A DNA stretch of 9,252 nt from Gemmataceae bacterium (GCA_026418875.1 JAOAAM010000812.1:1-9252); one strand, 5' to 3'; positions 1 through 7,125 are shown, counted from the first letter of the stretch. Translations and numbers: made by a program. Notes: a model not told the origin generated them from the letters alone.

Positions 1-1083
1 ACCTACCCGTTCAACCACGCCGCCTTGCAACGGCCGGACTTGATGCCCCCGGGCACGCGGACCATCAACATGGTGCAATTGGCTGAAGCTCTGGAGGGAA
101 AGCTGCCTGGGCCGCCCGTGCGTGTTCTGTTCGTCTACAACGCGAACCCGGCGGCGGTCTGTCCGGATCAGTCCCGTGTCTTGGCCGGGCTGCGGCGCGA
201 GGACCTATTCACGGTCGTCCATGATTTGTTCCAGACCGACACGGCCGACTACGCCGACATCCTGTTGCCCGCGACCTCGCAACTTGAGCATTTCGATATC
301 CACGGCTCCTACGGGCACCTGTACGTCCAATTGAACGAGCCGGCGATCCCGCCCCTGCACGAGGCCAAATGCAACACCGACGTGTTTCGGCTGCTGGCCC
401 GTGCGATGGATTTGGAGCCGGAGTTGTTCGACGTGTCGGATGAGGAGTTGGCCCGGTTGGCCTTGCAACCTCCCACCCCTGCCGGCAGCGGTCACCCGGC
501 CGAAGCCTTCGCCGGGATCACTTTGGAGCGACTCCGCCAAGAGGGACCGATTCGCTTGAATCTGCCCTCGCCCTACACGCCCTTCGCCGATGGGGGCTTT
601 CCGACACCATCGGGGAAGTGTGAAATTTACAGCCCGCGCTTGGCAGAGCAGGGCCTCGACCCGCTGCCGCATTACACACCGCCGGCGGAGGATCCGCAGA
701 CACAACCGGAGTTGGCGGCCCGCTTCCCGCTGCAAATGATCTCGCCGCCGAATCCGGCGTTTTTGAATTCGAGCTTCGTTAACGTGCCGGCGTTGCGGGC
801 GTCGGCCGGGGAACCCACTTTGGAAATCCACCCCGAGGACGCGGCTCGTCGAGGCATCGAGGCGGGGCAGATGGTGCGAGTCTACAACGACCGAGGAGAT
901 TTCTTCGCCCGTGCCATCCTCGCCGAAACTGTCCGCCCCGGGGTCGTCGTCACCCTGGGCATTTGGTGGAACAAGTACGTGCCGCAGGGCCGAAATTGCA
1001 ACAGCACCGTCAGCACCCGATTGACCGATTTCGGGGGCGGGGCGACATTTTACGATAACTTGGTGGAGGTCGAGCCGGCGTAA
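1..1083 (+). CDS. Molybdopterin oxidoreductase, C-terminal part (5' end outside window)
   Basis: This is the C-terminal 360 codons of a molybdenum-cofactor-dependent oxidoreductase of the BisC/formate dehydrogenase-like (DMSO reductase) superfamily. The frame is open from base 1, so the N-terminal part, including any [4Fe-4S] site and the Mo-ligand residue, is not visible. In visible numbering, residues 1 to about 140 finish the molybdopterin domain, with the typical string LFVYNANPAAVCPDQ and then DYADILLPATSQLEHFD, where oxidised substrate and cofactor loops lie in this family. Residues about 245-355 form the molydopterin dinucleotide-binding domain (IHPEDAARRGI, GQMVRVYNDRG, VVVTLGIWWNKY, GGGATFYDNLVEV). 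The GGGATFYD ending resembles the uncharacterised MopB_3-type subgroup. The substrate cannot be named from this part. A TTG at 25 could act as a start but lies within conserved sequence, so it is not one. The gene is convergent with the next. Confidence 0.9.
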   Translation, partial: TYPFNHAALQRPDLMPPGTRTINMVQLAEALEGKLPGPPVRVLFVYNANPAAVCPDQSRVLAGLRREDLFTVVHDLFQTDTADYADILLPATSQLEHFDIHGSYGHLYVQLNEPAIPPLHEAKCNTDVFRLLARAMDLEPELFDVSDEELARLALQPPTPAGSGHPAEAFAGITLERLRQEGPIRLNLPSPYTPFADGGFPTPSGKCEIYSPRLAEQGLDPLPHYTPPAEDPQTQPELAARFPLQMISPPNPAFLNSSFVNVPALRASAGEPTLEIHPEDAARRGIEAGQMVRVYNDRGDFFARAILAETVRPGVVVTLGIWWNKYVPQGRNCNSTVSTRLTDFGGGATFYDNLVEVEPA

Positions 1084-1131
1084 TTACGGGGCGGCTTCAC
1101 GCCGGAGTTCTTGCACTCTCGCGCGGCCTTT

Positions 1132-2847
1132 TCAAAATTCCATCTGCCGCAGGCTGCGGATGCCCATCCGCAGGACGAGCCGGACCGTCGCGAGACAAAT
1201 GGTAAGACCGATCAATCCCAGTAAGACGATGCCGATCACGACGGGGAGCGACAGCGGTTGCCCGCCGGAGAAAATTCGCGCGAGCGCATACGGAGCCGAG
1301 ATGGTGCCAATGCTCACCAGGAGGTACAGCAGCCCGGCGACGAGGTTCAATGTGCCGCCGAAGCCCACGGCGATTTTCGAGGGATCGCTCTCTCGGAAGT
1401 TCGGCATCACGGCACCCAGACCCACGCTCAATCCACTCAGACCTGCTGCCAGAACGACGATGTTGAGCAGATGCAAAAGCATCGTCACGCTATCCATTCC
1501 GAGAAGCGTATCGCCGACAATGATGAGCCAAATCGAGACCAATAGCCCCCCGCTGGCGGCGAAATAAAACTTGCCCCAGATGAGCCGGTCTCGCCGCATC
1601 GGCAGCAGCCCGAGGATCCAGAATTTTCGTCCCTCGAGGCTGATCATGGGGAAGATGAATCGGCCCATGAAGGCACACATCAGCATCGCCGTGGCCGTCA
1701 GATTCATCAGGCTGACCCCTTGCCCGAAACCCTCGCCGATCCCCATTTGCGTGAACTGCCGCGAATTGGCAATATAGAGGAGCACGAGCACAGCAAAGAT
1801 CAGGACTTGTGCCCATTGCACTGGGTCGCGGCGAAACGTGCGGAAATCCTTGACGATCAATAATTGCGTTTGCGGGTCGAGCATGGCCAAGGCCCGCCGC
1901 AACAGCGAATCGAGCCAATGGCCGCCGTATCGTCGACGCAGGTTGCCACCCGTGGCCAGGCGATTGTATCCCCGGCGGTAACAGGCCCGCGACATCGCCG
2001 TGGCGAGGAGATAAGCGAACAATCCATTGGCCCAAATCATCGCCGCCGGCAAAAGCGATTCTTTGAACTCCCCTCGCGCCGTCGCTTGCAACGCTTCGGT
2101 CATCCAATGGCTCGGGGCCAGCCGGCTGCGGGCAAACTCGAACTGACTAAAAAGCTCCTGGACCGCATCACGATTGCCGCTGATCGCCCGGTGCGAACTG
2201 CGCGCCACCGAGACACCCCAAGCTAACACCGCAAGCACCACCGCGATGACCGTCAAGACAAGAAATTGCCGCCTTCGGTGTGGCAGGAAGTTGACGATCA
2301 GAAAACAAACGATCGAGCCCAAGGAACCGGGCAGCAGGATAAACCCTAGCAACAGGACCGGCAATAAGGCGAAGAACGTCCACGACACGGCATACACCAC
2401 GCCGTATGCCAGCAAAATGGGCGCACCCAAGAGGAGGAAGGCCCAACTGCTGAATGCCAGAGCCGATTGGAACTTGTACGCGAAGATGTGATCCGCTCGG
2501 GCCGGGGTCGTCAACAAAAATGCCGTCTCGGGAGAACTGAAAAGGCTGCCGTACACGATGATGCCCGTGGAAAAAAAGAGCATCACGAACAACGACAGGA
2601 ACAGAAAGTCGAACAGGATGCCGATGATACCCCCCGCGAAGGGGATGTCCCGGGAGGCCAATAGTCGGAATCCGTACCAACTCGCCATCGCCACGGTCCC
2701 GGCCACCAGCGAACTGGCAACCAAAATCGACATCAGGCGAATCCGCGAACCTTGAAAGCGCAGCCCCGTATTTCGCGTCAACCGCCAACGAAGCCATTGA
2801 AATGTCCGGGCTTGGCTCGCCGTCATCGCGTGTCCCTGTTTTGTCAT
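1132..2847 (-). CDS. ABC-exporter-like integral membrane protein (ABC-2 type permease)
   Basis: A 571-residue, strongly hydrophobic protein with roughly 12 membrane segments (about residues 38-58, 72-99, 125-150, 153-175, 195-215, 265-287, 345-361, 378-400, 425-449, 455-480, 493-517, 532-556). It reads as two similar halves. Each has a cytoplasmic motif of the kind 'LLTTPARADHIFAYKF' (110-126) or 'LGLLPMRRDRLIWGKF' (412-427), the recurring signature of ABC-2/ABC-exporter permeases of the PF16962 'putative ABC exporter' type. This predicts the membrane part of an efflux or export transporter; the cargo is unknown. No ATPase gene lies within reach on either side. The start is uncertain: ATG at 2847 overlaps the stop of a short upstream frame as ATGA, while ATG at 2826 has a better-spaced GGGA and gives 564 residues. 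A perfect 8-bp inverted repeat lies in its last codons. Confidence 0.82.
   Translation of the reverse strand: MTKQGHAMTASQARTFQWLRWRLTRNTGLRFQGSRIRLMSILVASSLVAGTVAMASWYGFRLLASRDIPFAGGIIGILFDFLFLSLFVMLFFSTGIIVYGSLFSSPETAFLLTTPARADHIFAYKFQSALAFSSWAFLLLGAPILLAYGVVYAVSWTFFALLPVLLLGFILLPGSLGSIVCFLIVNFLPHRRRQFLVLTVIAVVLAVLAWGVSVARSSHRAISGNRDAVQELFSQFEFARSRLAPSHWMTEALQATARGEFKESLLPAAMIWANGLFAYLLATAMSRACYRRGYNRLATGGNLRRRYGGHWLDSLLRRALAMLDPQTQLLIVKDFRTFRRDPVQWAQVLIFAVLVLLYIANSRQFTQMGIGEGFGQGVSLMNLTATAMLMCAFMGRFIFPMISLEGRKFWILGLLPMRRDRLIWGKFYFAASGGLLVSIWLIIVGDTLLGMDSVTMLLHLLNIVVLAAGLSGLSVGLGAVMPNFRESDPSKIAVGFGGTLNLVAGLLYLLVSIGTISAPYALARIFSGGQPLSLPVVIGIVLLGLIGLTICLATVRLVLRMGIRSLRQMEF
1154..1173. repeat. 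Perfect 8-bp hairpin inside the 3' end of the exporter gene
   Basis: The arms CTGCGGAT (1154-1161) and ATCCGCAG (1166-1173) are exact reverse complements around a 4-nt GCCC loop. The hairpin encodes part of the C-terminal MGIRSLRQM of the minus-strand exporter gene and lies 71 nt past the stop of the plus-strand oxidoreductase. No U-tract follows in either direction, so it is at most a weak terminator or an RNA 3'-end stabiliser. It may be a by-product of arginine-rich coding. Confidence 0.4.
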
Positions 2848-2912
2848 CGCCCCAGTGTCGGGATCAGCTTGCCCCTTTCAACCAACGCTCCGTGATCGAT
2901 CGGCTCGAGCAC
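2844..2912 (-). other. 22-codon GTG frame ending in an ATGA overlap with the exporter start
   Basis: A GTG immediately follows the TGA of the 12-codon frame upstream. It opens 22 sense codons (beginning VLEPIDHGALVERG) and stops at a TGA overlapping the exporter ATG at 2847 by the usual ATGA arrangement. The arrangement is visible in the sequence; whether it is translated is inference. The short length means chance is a real explanation. Confidence 0.2.
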
Positions 2913-2951
2913 TCAGAAAATGATTGTCGGCTCTCCCCTGAACAGCGTCAT
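2913..2951 (-). other. Possible 12-residue upstream ORF with strong RBS
   Basis: ATG at 2951 begins a 12-codon frame (MTLFRGEPTIIF) ending in TGA at 2913-2915. It is preceded by GGAGG (2960-2964) at an ideal 8-nt spacing, the best Shine-Dalgarno match in the window. The next codon after its stop is a GTG that leads to the exporter start. It could be a leader peptide or translational-coupling element for the exporter, or a chance frame. No conserved attenuator motif is seen. Confidence 0.3.
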
Positions 2952-2959
2952 TGCTCCAA

Positions 2960-2964
2960 CCTCC
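2960..2964 (-). promoter_or_regulatory. Shine-Dalgarno GGAGG upstream of a 12-codon frame
   Basis: GGAGG on the minus strand is followed by 8 nt and then an ATG. Other starts in this window have weak or no such sites, so this one stands out. It lies 113 nt upstream of the exporter ATG, too far to serve it directly. Confidence 0.4.
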
Positions 2965-3197
2965 ACGAACGGGAATTTCCTCGGATGCGTGCCCTAGGAT
3001 GCCTGCGGAGGTAAGCTGCCCCATCACCTTCACTCGTCTAGTTTCGATGGACTTAGGGTCTCAGCCTATCACCGGGCTGACATCCCGCCTCGGTCAGAAC
3101 GCAGATTGACAGCAGCGGCTGACCGGGCCATTCTTCGGCGGCCTGCGGTGAAAGCTGCCATCGGCAGAATCCCGGCACGTTCCTCACCTCCCGGGGC

Positions 3198-3219
3198 GTC
3201 GGACTGGATCGGGTCCGAC
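3198..3219 (-). terminator. Stop-abutting hairpin after the deacetylase gene (no U-tract)
   Basis: The arms GTCGGAC (3198-3204) and GTCCGAC (3213-3219) are perfect 7-bp reverse complements around an 8-nt loop. The hairpin begins at the first base after the TGA at 3220-3222. No run of T follows on the minus strand, so it is not a canonical intrinsic terminator. It may serve as a Rho-assisted terminator boundary or 3'-end stabiliser. Confidence 0.4.
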
Positions 3220-4626
3220 TCAGCGTAACACGTCGGCAAAGCGAATCCGTAGCACCAAGCCGGGGATCGTGTCGGTCGTCTCGTTTTGCCAGCACAGGGT
3301 CCGATCATGGACGAAAAAGCCGTTATTCTTGCCATCTCGCGCGATCGGCGGCAACGCTCCGGGATCACCGGCCTTCCCTGCGGCGACTTTCCGCGTCCAG
3401 CCGCGGTCTTGCATGGAGAAAAGGTAGATCCCGAACTCCCGTTCGTTTGCGAAGATCACGTCGTCGTGCCCGTCCCCGTTCAGATCGACGAACCGTAGGC
3501 CATGATCGCCCTTTTCATCGGGAAAACTGGCTCCGGGCGGCAACCTCCAGCCAGCCTCTGCGAGTTGCCTCTTCCGTTGCTCCCACAGAGGCGGCACATC
3601 CATCTCACGCAGCGTCTTGCCACCCGTAACGTTTCGTGTGAGACGGTCGAACGCCTCTTTGAACGTCAAAAATTTGACTCGTCGGCCATATTTCGTGTCG
3701 GCGTAGTCGATGAAATCGACCATCTGATCGGCGCGGACCCAGTCATAAGGATGAAAGACAAAACAGAACACGCCCTTCTTGATGACAGTGCAGTCCAAGG
3801 CCGCCTTCCAGTCCCGTAGCGTGATGGGGCTGGCTTTTCCGTTCAGGTTTTGTCCCTGCCAATCGCTCGGGGTCATGCACGGAAACTCCCAGCAATATCG
3901 ATGGATCACGTAAGGGTATGGGTAATCCTCGATGAAATTGACGAAGTTGCGGTTGGCTGGTTGGTACTTGCGGAATCGTTCACGGCCATCGCTATCGACA
4001 ACCAACTCCCGAGGCAGTTCGGGATCGTTGCCGGTGAAAATCTGGAACACCGAGCTGTCGACGTACAGGAAGTTCCCTTTGGGCGTTTGTTGATTGAAGA
4101 TCTCAGCGAAAAAGCGGGGGCTGACCGTGTTCTGCGAGTCACAGCACGGTGTGCGAAACGCGACCGGCCGATTGCCCGGGATTTCCGCCATCAAGTCCAC
4201 GCAGCGATCGTAGGTACTCTTGGCGGCGGCGAAATCACCCCGGCACAACAGAGGGCAGGGGTGGTCCATCGTGTGGACCTCGAGGCTCAACCCCTCCTTC
4301 AACCAGGTCTGCAAATGCTCATGCTTGGGGTCGATGGAACAGGTCATGATGCTGACGGGTGCCCGGCCGTCGATTTTTTTCAGGCGGTTCAAGATCGGGC
4401 GGAGGTACGTTTCCCATCGCTCATGACCGCGCATGTCGTCGATGGCCAAGATGATGACGGCGTCCACACCTTCTTCGCCGACCCAGTCCGGCGTTTTCAG
4501 CTTCGGCGAATTTCGTGTTGGGTGGTAGGGGTTGTCGTCGTCGGGAAAGTGAACCCGCGGCGGTTCAGCCAAGCCTGCGGACAGCCACAGGATGGAGAGC
4601 ATCAAGGCATGAGCGAACGACCGCAT
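3220..4626 (-). CDS. Exported polysaccharide deacetylase-like protein with FG-GAP repeat
   Basis: A 468-residue protein, probably periplasmic or extracytoplasmic. The chosen ATG (4626) has GAGGG 8 nt upstream and begins directly with a Sec signal peptide (MRSFAHALMLSILWLSAGLA, then EPP). The longer frame from 4704 would bury that signal behind 26 residues. NodB-fold features follow: ILAIDDM (metal and base Asp63/64), HTMDHP (metal His118 and His122), RTP (Arg158) and FHP (His292), so the catalytic Asp-His-His triad appears intact, though the usual TFDDG is replaced by AIDDM. Residues 381-389 (DLNGDGHDD) form one FG-GAP/EF-hand-like calcium loop. Cysteines sit close to the active-site motifs (HPCPLLC, TPCCDS, YCWEFPC). 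The substrate is unknown; N-acetyl groups on polysaccharide are the family expectation. Related planctomycete proteins as I recall them can continue into dehydrogenase and cytochrome domains, so this one may be short. It starts 153 nt after glgX ends. Confidence 0.82.
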   Translation of the reverse strand: MRSFAHALMLSILWLSAGLAEPPRVHFPDDDNPYHPTRNSPKLKTPDWVGEEGVDAVIILAIDDMRGHERWETYLRPILNRLKKIDGRAPVSIMTCSIDPKHEHLQTWLKEGLSLEVHTMDHPCPLLCRGDFAAAKSTYDRCVDLMAEIPGNRPVAFRTPCCDSQNTVSPRFFAEIFNQQTPKGNFLYVDSSVFQIFTGNDPELPRELVVDSDGRERFRKYQPANRNFVNFIEDYPYPYVIHRYCWEFPCMTPSDWQGQNLNGKASPITLRDWKAALDCTVIKKGVFCFVFHPYDWVRADQMVDFIDYADTKYGRRVKFLTFKEAFDRLTRNVTGGKTLREMDVPPLWEQRKRQLAEAGWRLPPGASFPDEKGDHGLRFVDLNGDGHDDVIFANEREFGIYLFSMQDRGWTRKVAAGKAGDPGALPPIARDGKNNGFFVHDRTLCWQNETTDTIPGLVLRIRFADVLR

Positions 4627-4634
4627 AGGGCAGA

Positions 4635-4639
4635 CCCTC
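4635..4639 (-). promoter_or_regulatory. RBS that decides the deacetylase start
   Basis: GAGGG on the minus strand lies 8 nt before the ATG at 4626. Together with the signal peptide that begins exactly at this ATG, it favours 4626 over the in-frame upstream ATG at 4704. Confidence 0.55.
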
Positions 4640-4750
4640 GGGAAGCAAGGCCAGGATTTCACCGTCGCATTGTGAACGGTCCCGTATCGAGCCAGCGGTT
4701 TCACTTCGAGCCATCGAACAGGCCGACGGACGGAGTTCCTCCGGAGGGGC

Positions 4751-4779
4751 GTGATTCTGGATCAGAATATCAGAATCAC
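4751..4779 (-). terminator. Stop-abutting 9-bp hairpin after glgX, with an alternative pairing
   Basis: GTGATTCTG (4751-4759) and CAGAATCAC (4771-4779) are perfect 9-bp reverse complements with an 11-nt loop, starting at the base after the glgX TGA (4780-4782). The loop contains a second CAGAAT (4763-4768) that can instead pair with ATTCTG (4754-4759) around a 3-nt loop, so two exclusive hairpins are possible. On the minus strand this appears as a tandem ATTCTGAT. No U-tract follows; a CCTCCGGAGG palindrome lies just beyond (4738-4747). Confidence 0.5.
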
Positions 4780-6855
4780 TCAACGGGCCGAGATCAACAC
4801 CAGGGTCGAGAATGGGGCGAGTCGGATGACCGAGTCGACGGCGACGGGCGGAGCGTCGGCCTCGTCCACGATGTCGCGGGGTGGTTCCGCGGCGGTGTCC
4901 ACCACTTTCCGCCACGGGCGCCCCGACGGTGACGGGGGAATGCGGAAGTTCAGCGGCTCCTGCCAGGCATTCAGGGCGACGTAAAAATCGCAATCGGGTT
5001 CTCGCCCGGTCTGTCGGCCGTCGAGGGCGTAGGCCAAGGTTCGCGCGGTCCAGCGGAAATCGGGCCGATACGGTTCCGTGCCGTGCCAGATGATTTCCGG
5101 ACCCAATTCCGCGTGATGGAAGGCCCCGCCGAAGAATCGCCGCCGACGCAGCGCCGGATGTCGCTTGCGTAGCCAGATCATCTCCCGGCAGAAGCGCAAG
5201 AAGGGCTTGTTTTTCTCGGCGAGGCTCCAATCGATCCAACTAATCGGATTATCCTGGCACCACGCGTTGTTGTTGCCGCGCTGTGTCCGCAGGAACTCGT
5301 CGCCGGCGAGGATCATGGGCACGCCTTGGGCGAGCATCAGCGAGGCGAAGAGGTTCCGGGCTTGCCGCTGCCGCAGGCGATTGATCTCGGGGTCGTCGGT
5401 CTCGCCTTCGAAGCCGCAGTTCCAACTGTAGTTGGCGTCGTTGCCGTCTCGGTTCCCCTCGCCGTTGCAAATGTTGTACTTCCGGTTGTACGTCATGAGG
5501 TCGTGCAGGGTGAAGCCGTCGTGGCAGGTGATGAAATTGACGGAGTGCCTCGGTAGCCGGCCGCTAGACTCGTAAAGGTCCGAACTGCCGCACAATCGAG
5601 TGGCCATCGCCCCCGCCATCCCGAGGTCGCCCCGCCAGAAGCGACGGACATCATCGCGGAAATGGCCATTCCACTCGCTCCAGCGTTTGCCGTAGGGGAA
5701 ACCGCCGACTTGGTACAGTCCCGCGGCATCCCAAGGTTCGGCGATGAGCTTCGTATCGGCCAAGACGCCGTCTTCGACGATTGCCTCGATCACGGGCGGC
5801 TCGTGCAGGACGTGGCCATGCCGATCGCGCCCGAGGATGGAGGCGAGGTCGAAGCGCAGCCCGTCGACGTGCATGTCGCCGACCCAATAACGAAGGCAGG
5901 TCATCAGCAAATCGCGGACGACAGGGTGATTGCAGTTGAGCGTGTTGCCGCAGCCGGAGAAGTTCAGGTAGCGGCCGTCGGGTGTCAGCATGTAGTACAG
6001 CTCGTTGTCCAATCCGCGGAACGAGTAGGTTCGGCCTCGATCATCGCCCTCGCCGGTGTGATTGAACACCACGTCGAGGATGACCTCGATGCCGGCGGCG
6101 TGGAACGCCTTGACCATGTCACGGAATTCGCGATGCTGTCCGAATCGAGGTGCATTGAAGGCGTACGAGGCTTTGGGTGCGGCAAAGGCGATGCTGTTGT
6201 AGCCCCAAAAATTACGGAGGGATTCGCCGGTCAGCGGATTGGTGAACGGGCAGTCGTTCTCGTCGAATTCGTGAATGGGCAATAATTCGACTGCCGTGAC
6301 CCCGAGCCATTTCAAATAGTCGATCTTCTCAGTTAATCCGAGGAATGTGCCCGGATGTTTGACTTTGGACGACGGGTGGCAGGTGAACCCGCGGACGTGC
6401 AGTTCATAGATGATGCTGTCTTCCCACGGGATCAGCGGCGGGGTGTCGTTGTTCCAGTCGTATCGGGGGCCACGAACGAACAGGGCGCGGCGTCGGGTGG
6501 TGCGTGGTGAAGTTTCCACGTTGACGCCCCAACTCTCGCCGTCGGAAATCATGATGGCGGCAGGGTCGATGAGGATGGCGTCGGGGTCGAAGCGATGGCG
6601 GGGGCCGCGGGGACCATTGACGCGCCAGCCGTACTTGAAGCGGTCGGGCAGCCCTTCGAGCCGGATGTGCCAATGATGTCCGGTGCGGTTCAGGTGCGAG
6701 TCGAGGGGGATTTCGTGGGCGGCTCCGCCGTCCAGCGGCTCGATGACGAGGGAAACCTCGGTGCCGTGTTGGCACAGCAGGGCGAAATTGACAGCGTTTC
6801 CGACCAAGGACGGTCCCAAGGGAAGGGGCCGTCCACGATAAGCGGTCAGTTTCAT
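4780..6855 (-). CDS. glgX: Glycogen debranching enzyme GlgX (GH13)
   Basis: This cytoplasmic enzyme hydrolyses alpha-1,6 branch linkages of phosphorylase-trimmed glycogen (isoamylase/TreX type). It has 691 residues, normal for GlgX. An N-terminal CBM48-type domain (about 8-100) is followed by the GH13 catalytic barrel, with conserved regions DVVFNHT (261-267), GLRFD (nucleophile Asp336), AEPWD (acid/base Glu373) and CHD (Asp446, transition-state stabiliser). The GlgX-typical [15 protein letters not shown] and [19 protein letters not shown] blocks are intact. ATG at 6855 is chosen because [14 protein letters not shown] matches the usual family start. An in-frame ATG at 6927 would add 24 polar residues without homology, and neither start has a clear Shine-Dalgarno. 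No other glycogen genes (glgA, glgB, glgC, glgP) lie in the window. It is divergent from rho and followed by a hairpin abutting its stop. Confidence 0.97.
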   Translation of the reverse strand: MKLTAYRGRPLPLGPSLVGNAVNFALLCQHGTEVSLVIEPLDGGAAHEIPLDSHLNRTGHHWHIRLEGLPDRFKYGWRVNGPRGPRHRFDPDAILIDPAAIMISDGESWGVNVETSPRTTRRRALFVRGPRYDWNNDTPPLIPWEDSIIYELHVRGFTCHPSSKVKHPGTFLGLTEKIDYLKWLGVTAVELLPIHEFDENDCPFTNPLTGESLRNFWGYNSIAFAAPKASYAFNAPRFGQHREFRDMVKAFHAAGIEVILDVVFNHTGEGDDRGRTYSFRGLDNELYYMLTPDGRYLNFSGCGNTLNCNHPVVRDLLMTCLRYWVGDMHVDGLRFDLASILGRDRHGHVLHEPPVIEAIVEDGVLADTKLIAEPWDAAGLYQVGGFPYGKRWSEWNGHFRDDVRRFWRGDLGMAGAMATRLCGSSDLYESSGRLPRHSVNFITCHDGFTLHDLMTYNRKYNICNGEGNRDGNDANYSWNCGFEGETDDPEINRLRQRQARNLFASLMLAQGVPMILAGDEFLRTQRGNNNAWCQDNPISWIDWSLAEKNKPFLRFCREMIWLRKRHPALRRRRFFGGAFHHAELGPEIIWHGTEPYRPDFRWTARTLAYALDGRQTGREPDCDFYVALNAWQEPLNFRIPPSPSGRPWRKVVDTAAEPPRDIVDEADAPPVAVDSVIRLAPFSTLVLISAR

Positions 6856-6952
6856 GGTGTTTTCAGGGGATCTCGGCTCGCTGGAACCTTCGTCGTCTCC
6901 GATACGATCGGAGCGACGGCCGGTCATTTCGGGGGAATTTTTGGGAATCTGC

Positions 6953-6980
6953 TTCCCTTTCGTCGGAGATTTCTTACAAT
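6953..6980 (+). promoter_or_regulatory. Candidate rho promoter (-10 TACAAT)
   Basis: TACAAT (6975-6980) matches 5 of 6 bases of the sigma-70 -10 hexamer, with a poor TTCCCT (6953-6958) at a 16-nt spacing. Transcription from here would give rho a leader of about 140 nt. A small GTTGC-TGTC-GCAAC hairpin (6989-7002) would lie at the start of that leader. A long leader fits the known autoregulation of rho in E. coli, but that link is inference. Confidence 0.3.
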
Positions 6981-7001
6981 TCCCACAGGTTGCTGTCGCA
7001 A
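6973..7001 (-). promoter_or_regulatory. Candidate glgX promoter (-35 TTGCGA, -10 TGTAAG)
   Basis: On the minus strand, TTGCGA (6996-7001) and TGTAAG (6973-6978) each match the sigma-70 consensus at 4 of 6 positions, with an ideal 17-nt spacer. This would give a leader of about 110 nt before the ATG at 6855. The -10 shares bases with a plus-strand TACAAT. It is a motif match by eye only. Confidence 0.3.
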
Positions 7002-7109
7002 CTCAGCATCCCGTTGTAACGTTCGATCCGCTTCTTCCGCGGGGCTGGGGTCGGGCAGTTCCGCTCTCAGTCGCCGCGCCATTTGGCAAGACCGTCTTAA
7101 ATCCATTTT

Positions 7110-7115
7110 AAGGTG
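7110..7115 (+). promoter_or_regulatory. RBS favouring a GTG start for rho
   Basis: AAGGTG matches the first part of the AAGGAGGT consensus and is 10 nt before GTG 7126, which is about 8 nt when aligned to the full consensus. This supports GTG 7126 over ATG 7147. Confidence 0.4.
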
Positions 7116-7125
7116 CAGAACTGCC

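Larger units (their letters stand above)
2848..3219. other. 372-nt stretch without a convincing gene; several inverted repeats
   Basis: This lies between two minus-strand genes, and no frame in it resembles a protein I recognise. It holds TCAGCC/GGCTGA (3061-3066 and 3075-3080, 8-nt spacer), CGGTCAG/CTGACCG (3091-3097 and 3119-3125, 21-nt spacer), a CTGCC-ATC-GGCAG hairpin near 3146-3158, and the stop-abutting repeat at 3198-3219. On the minus strand it also carries a strong Shine-Dalgarno with a 12-codon frame (2913-2951). One minus-strand frame (about 3055-3219) contains VPGF and neighbouring residues that faintly recall the start of the dehydrogenase-like domain found after FG-GAP modules in larger planctomycete proteins. 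This is too weak to call a pseudogene. Confidence 0.5.

Noticed and set aside
205..831. A 208-codon minus-strand frame inside the oxidoreductase gene
   Set aside because: It is antisense to well-conserved molybdopterin-domain sequence, and its R/Q/G-rich composition is typical of an opposite-strand shadow.
3106..3111. Perfect TTGACA -35 hexamer on the plus strand
   Set aside because: No -10 element at a suitable distance and no plus-strand gene follows; likely chance.
3055..3368. Minus-strand frames of 80 and 99 codons overlapping the deacetylase 3' end
   Set aside because: They begin inside the deacetylase coding sequence in other frames, lack a ribosome site and show no recognisable domain. 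Only a very weak resemblance to a downstream domain was noted, and it is reported separately.
4627..4704. N-terminal 26-residue extension of the deacetylase
   Set aside because: It would place the signal peptide internally; ATG 4626 has both a Shine-Dalgarno and a signal peptide starting at it.
3850..4932. A 360-codon open frame on the plus strand
   Set aside because: It is antisense to the deacetylase and the end of glgX, whose motifs are clear. The translation has no recognisable domain and is the usual opposite-strand shadow in GC-rich DNA.
6856..6927. N-terminal 24-residue extension of GlgX
   Set aside because: It is polar and low in information, and the usual GlgX start aligns with ATG 6855. 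It also overlaps the probable leader region.
6595..7125. Long in-frame 5' extension of rho on the plus strand, reaching back across glgX
   Set aside because: It is antisense to the conserved N-terminus of glgX and does not look like protein. The Rho core begins after 7300, and a Shine-Dalgarno supports a start at 7126.
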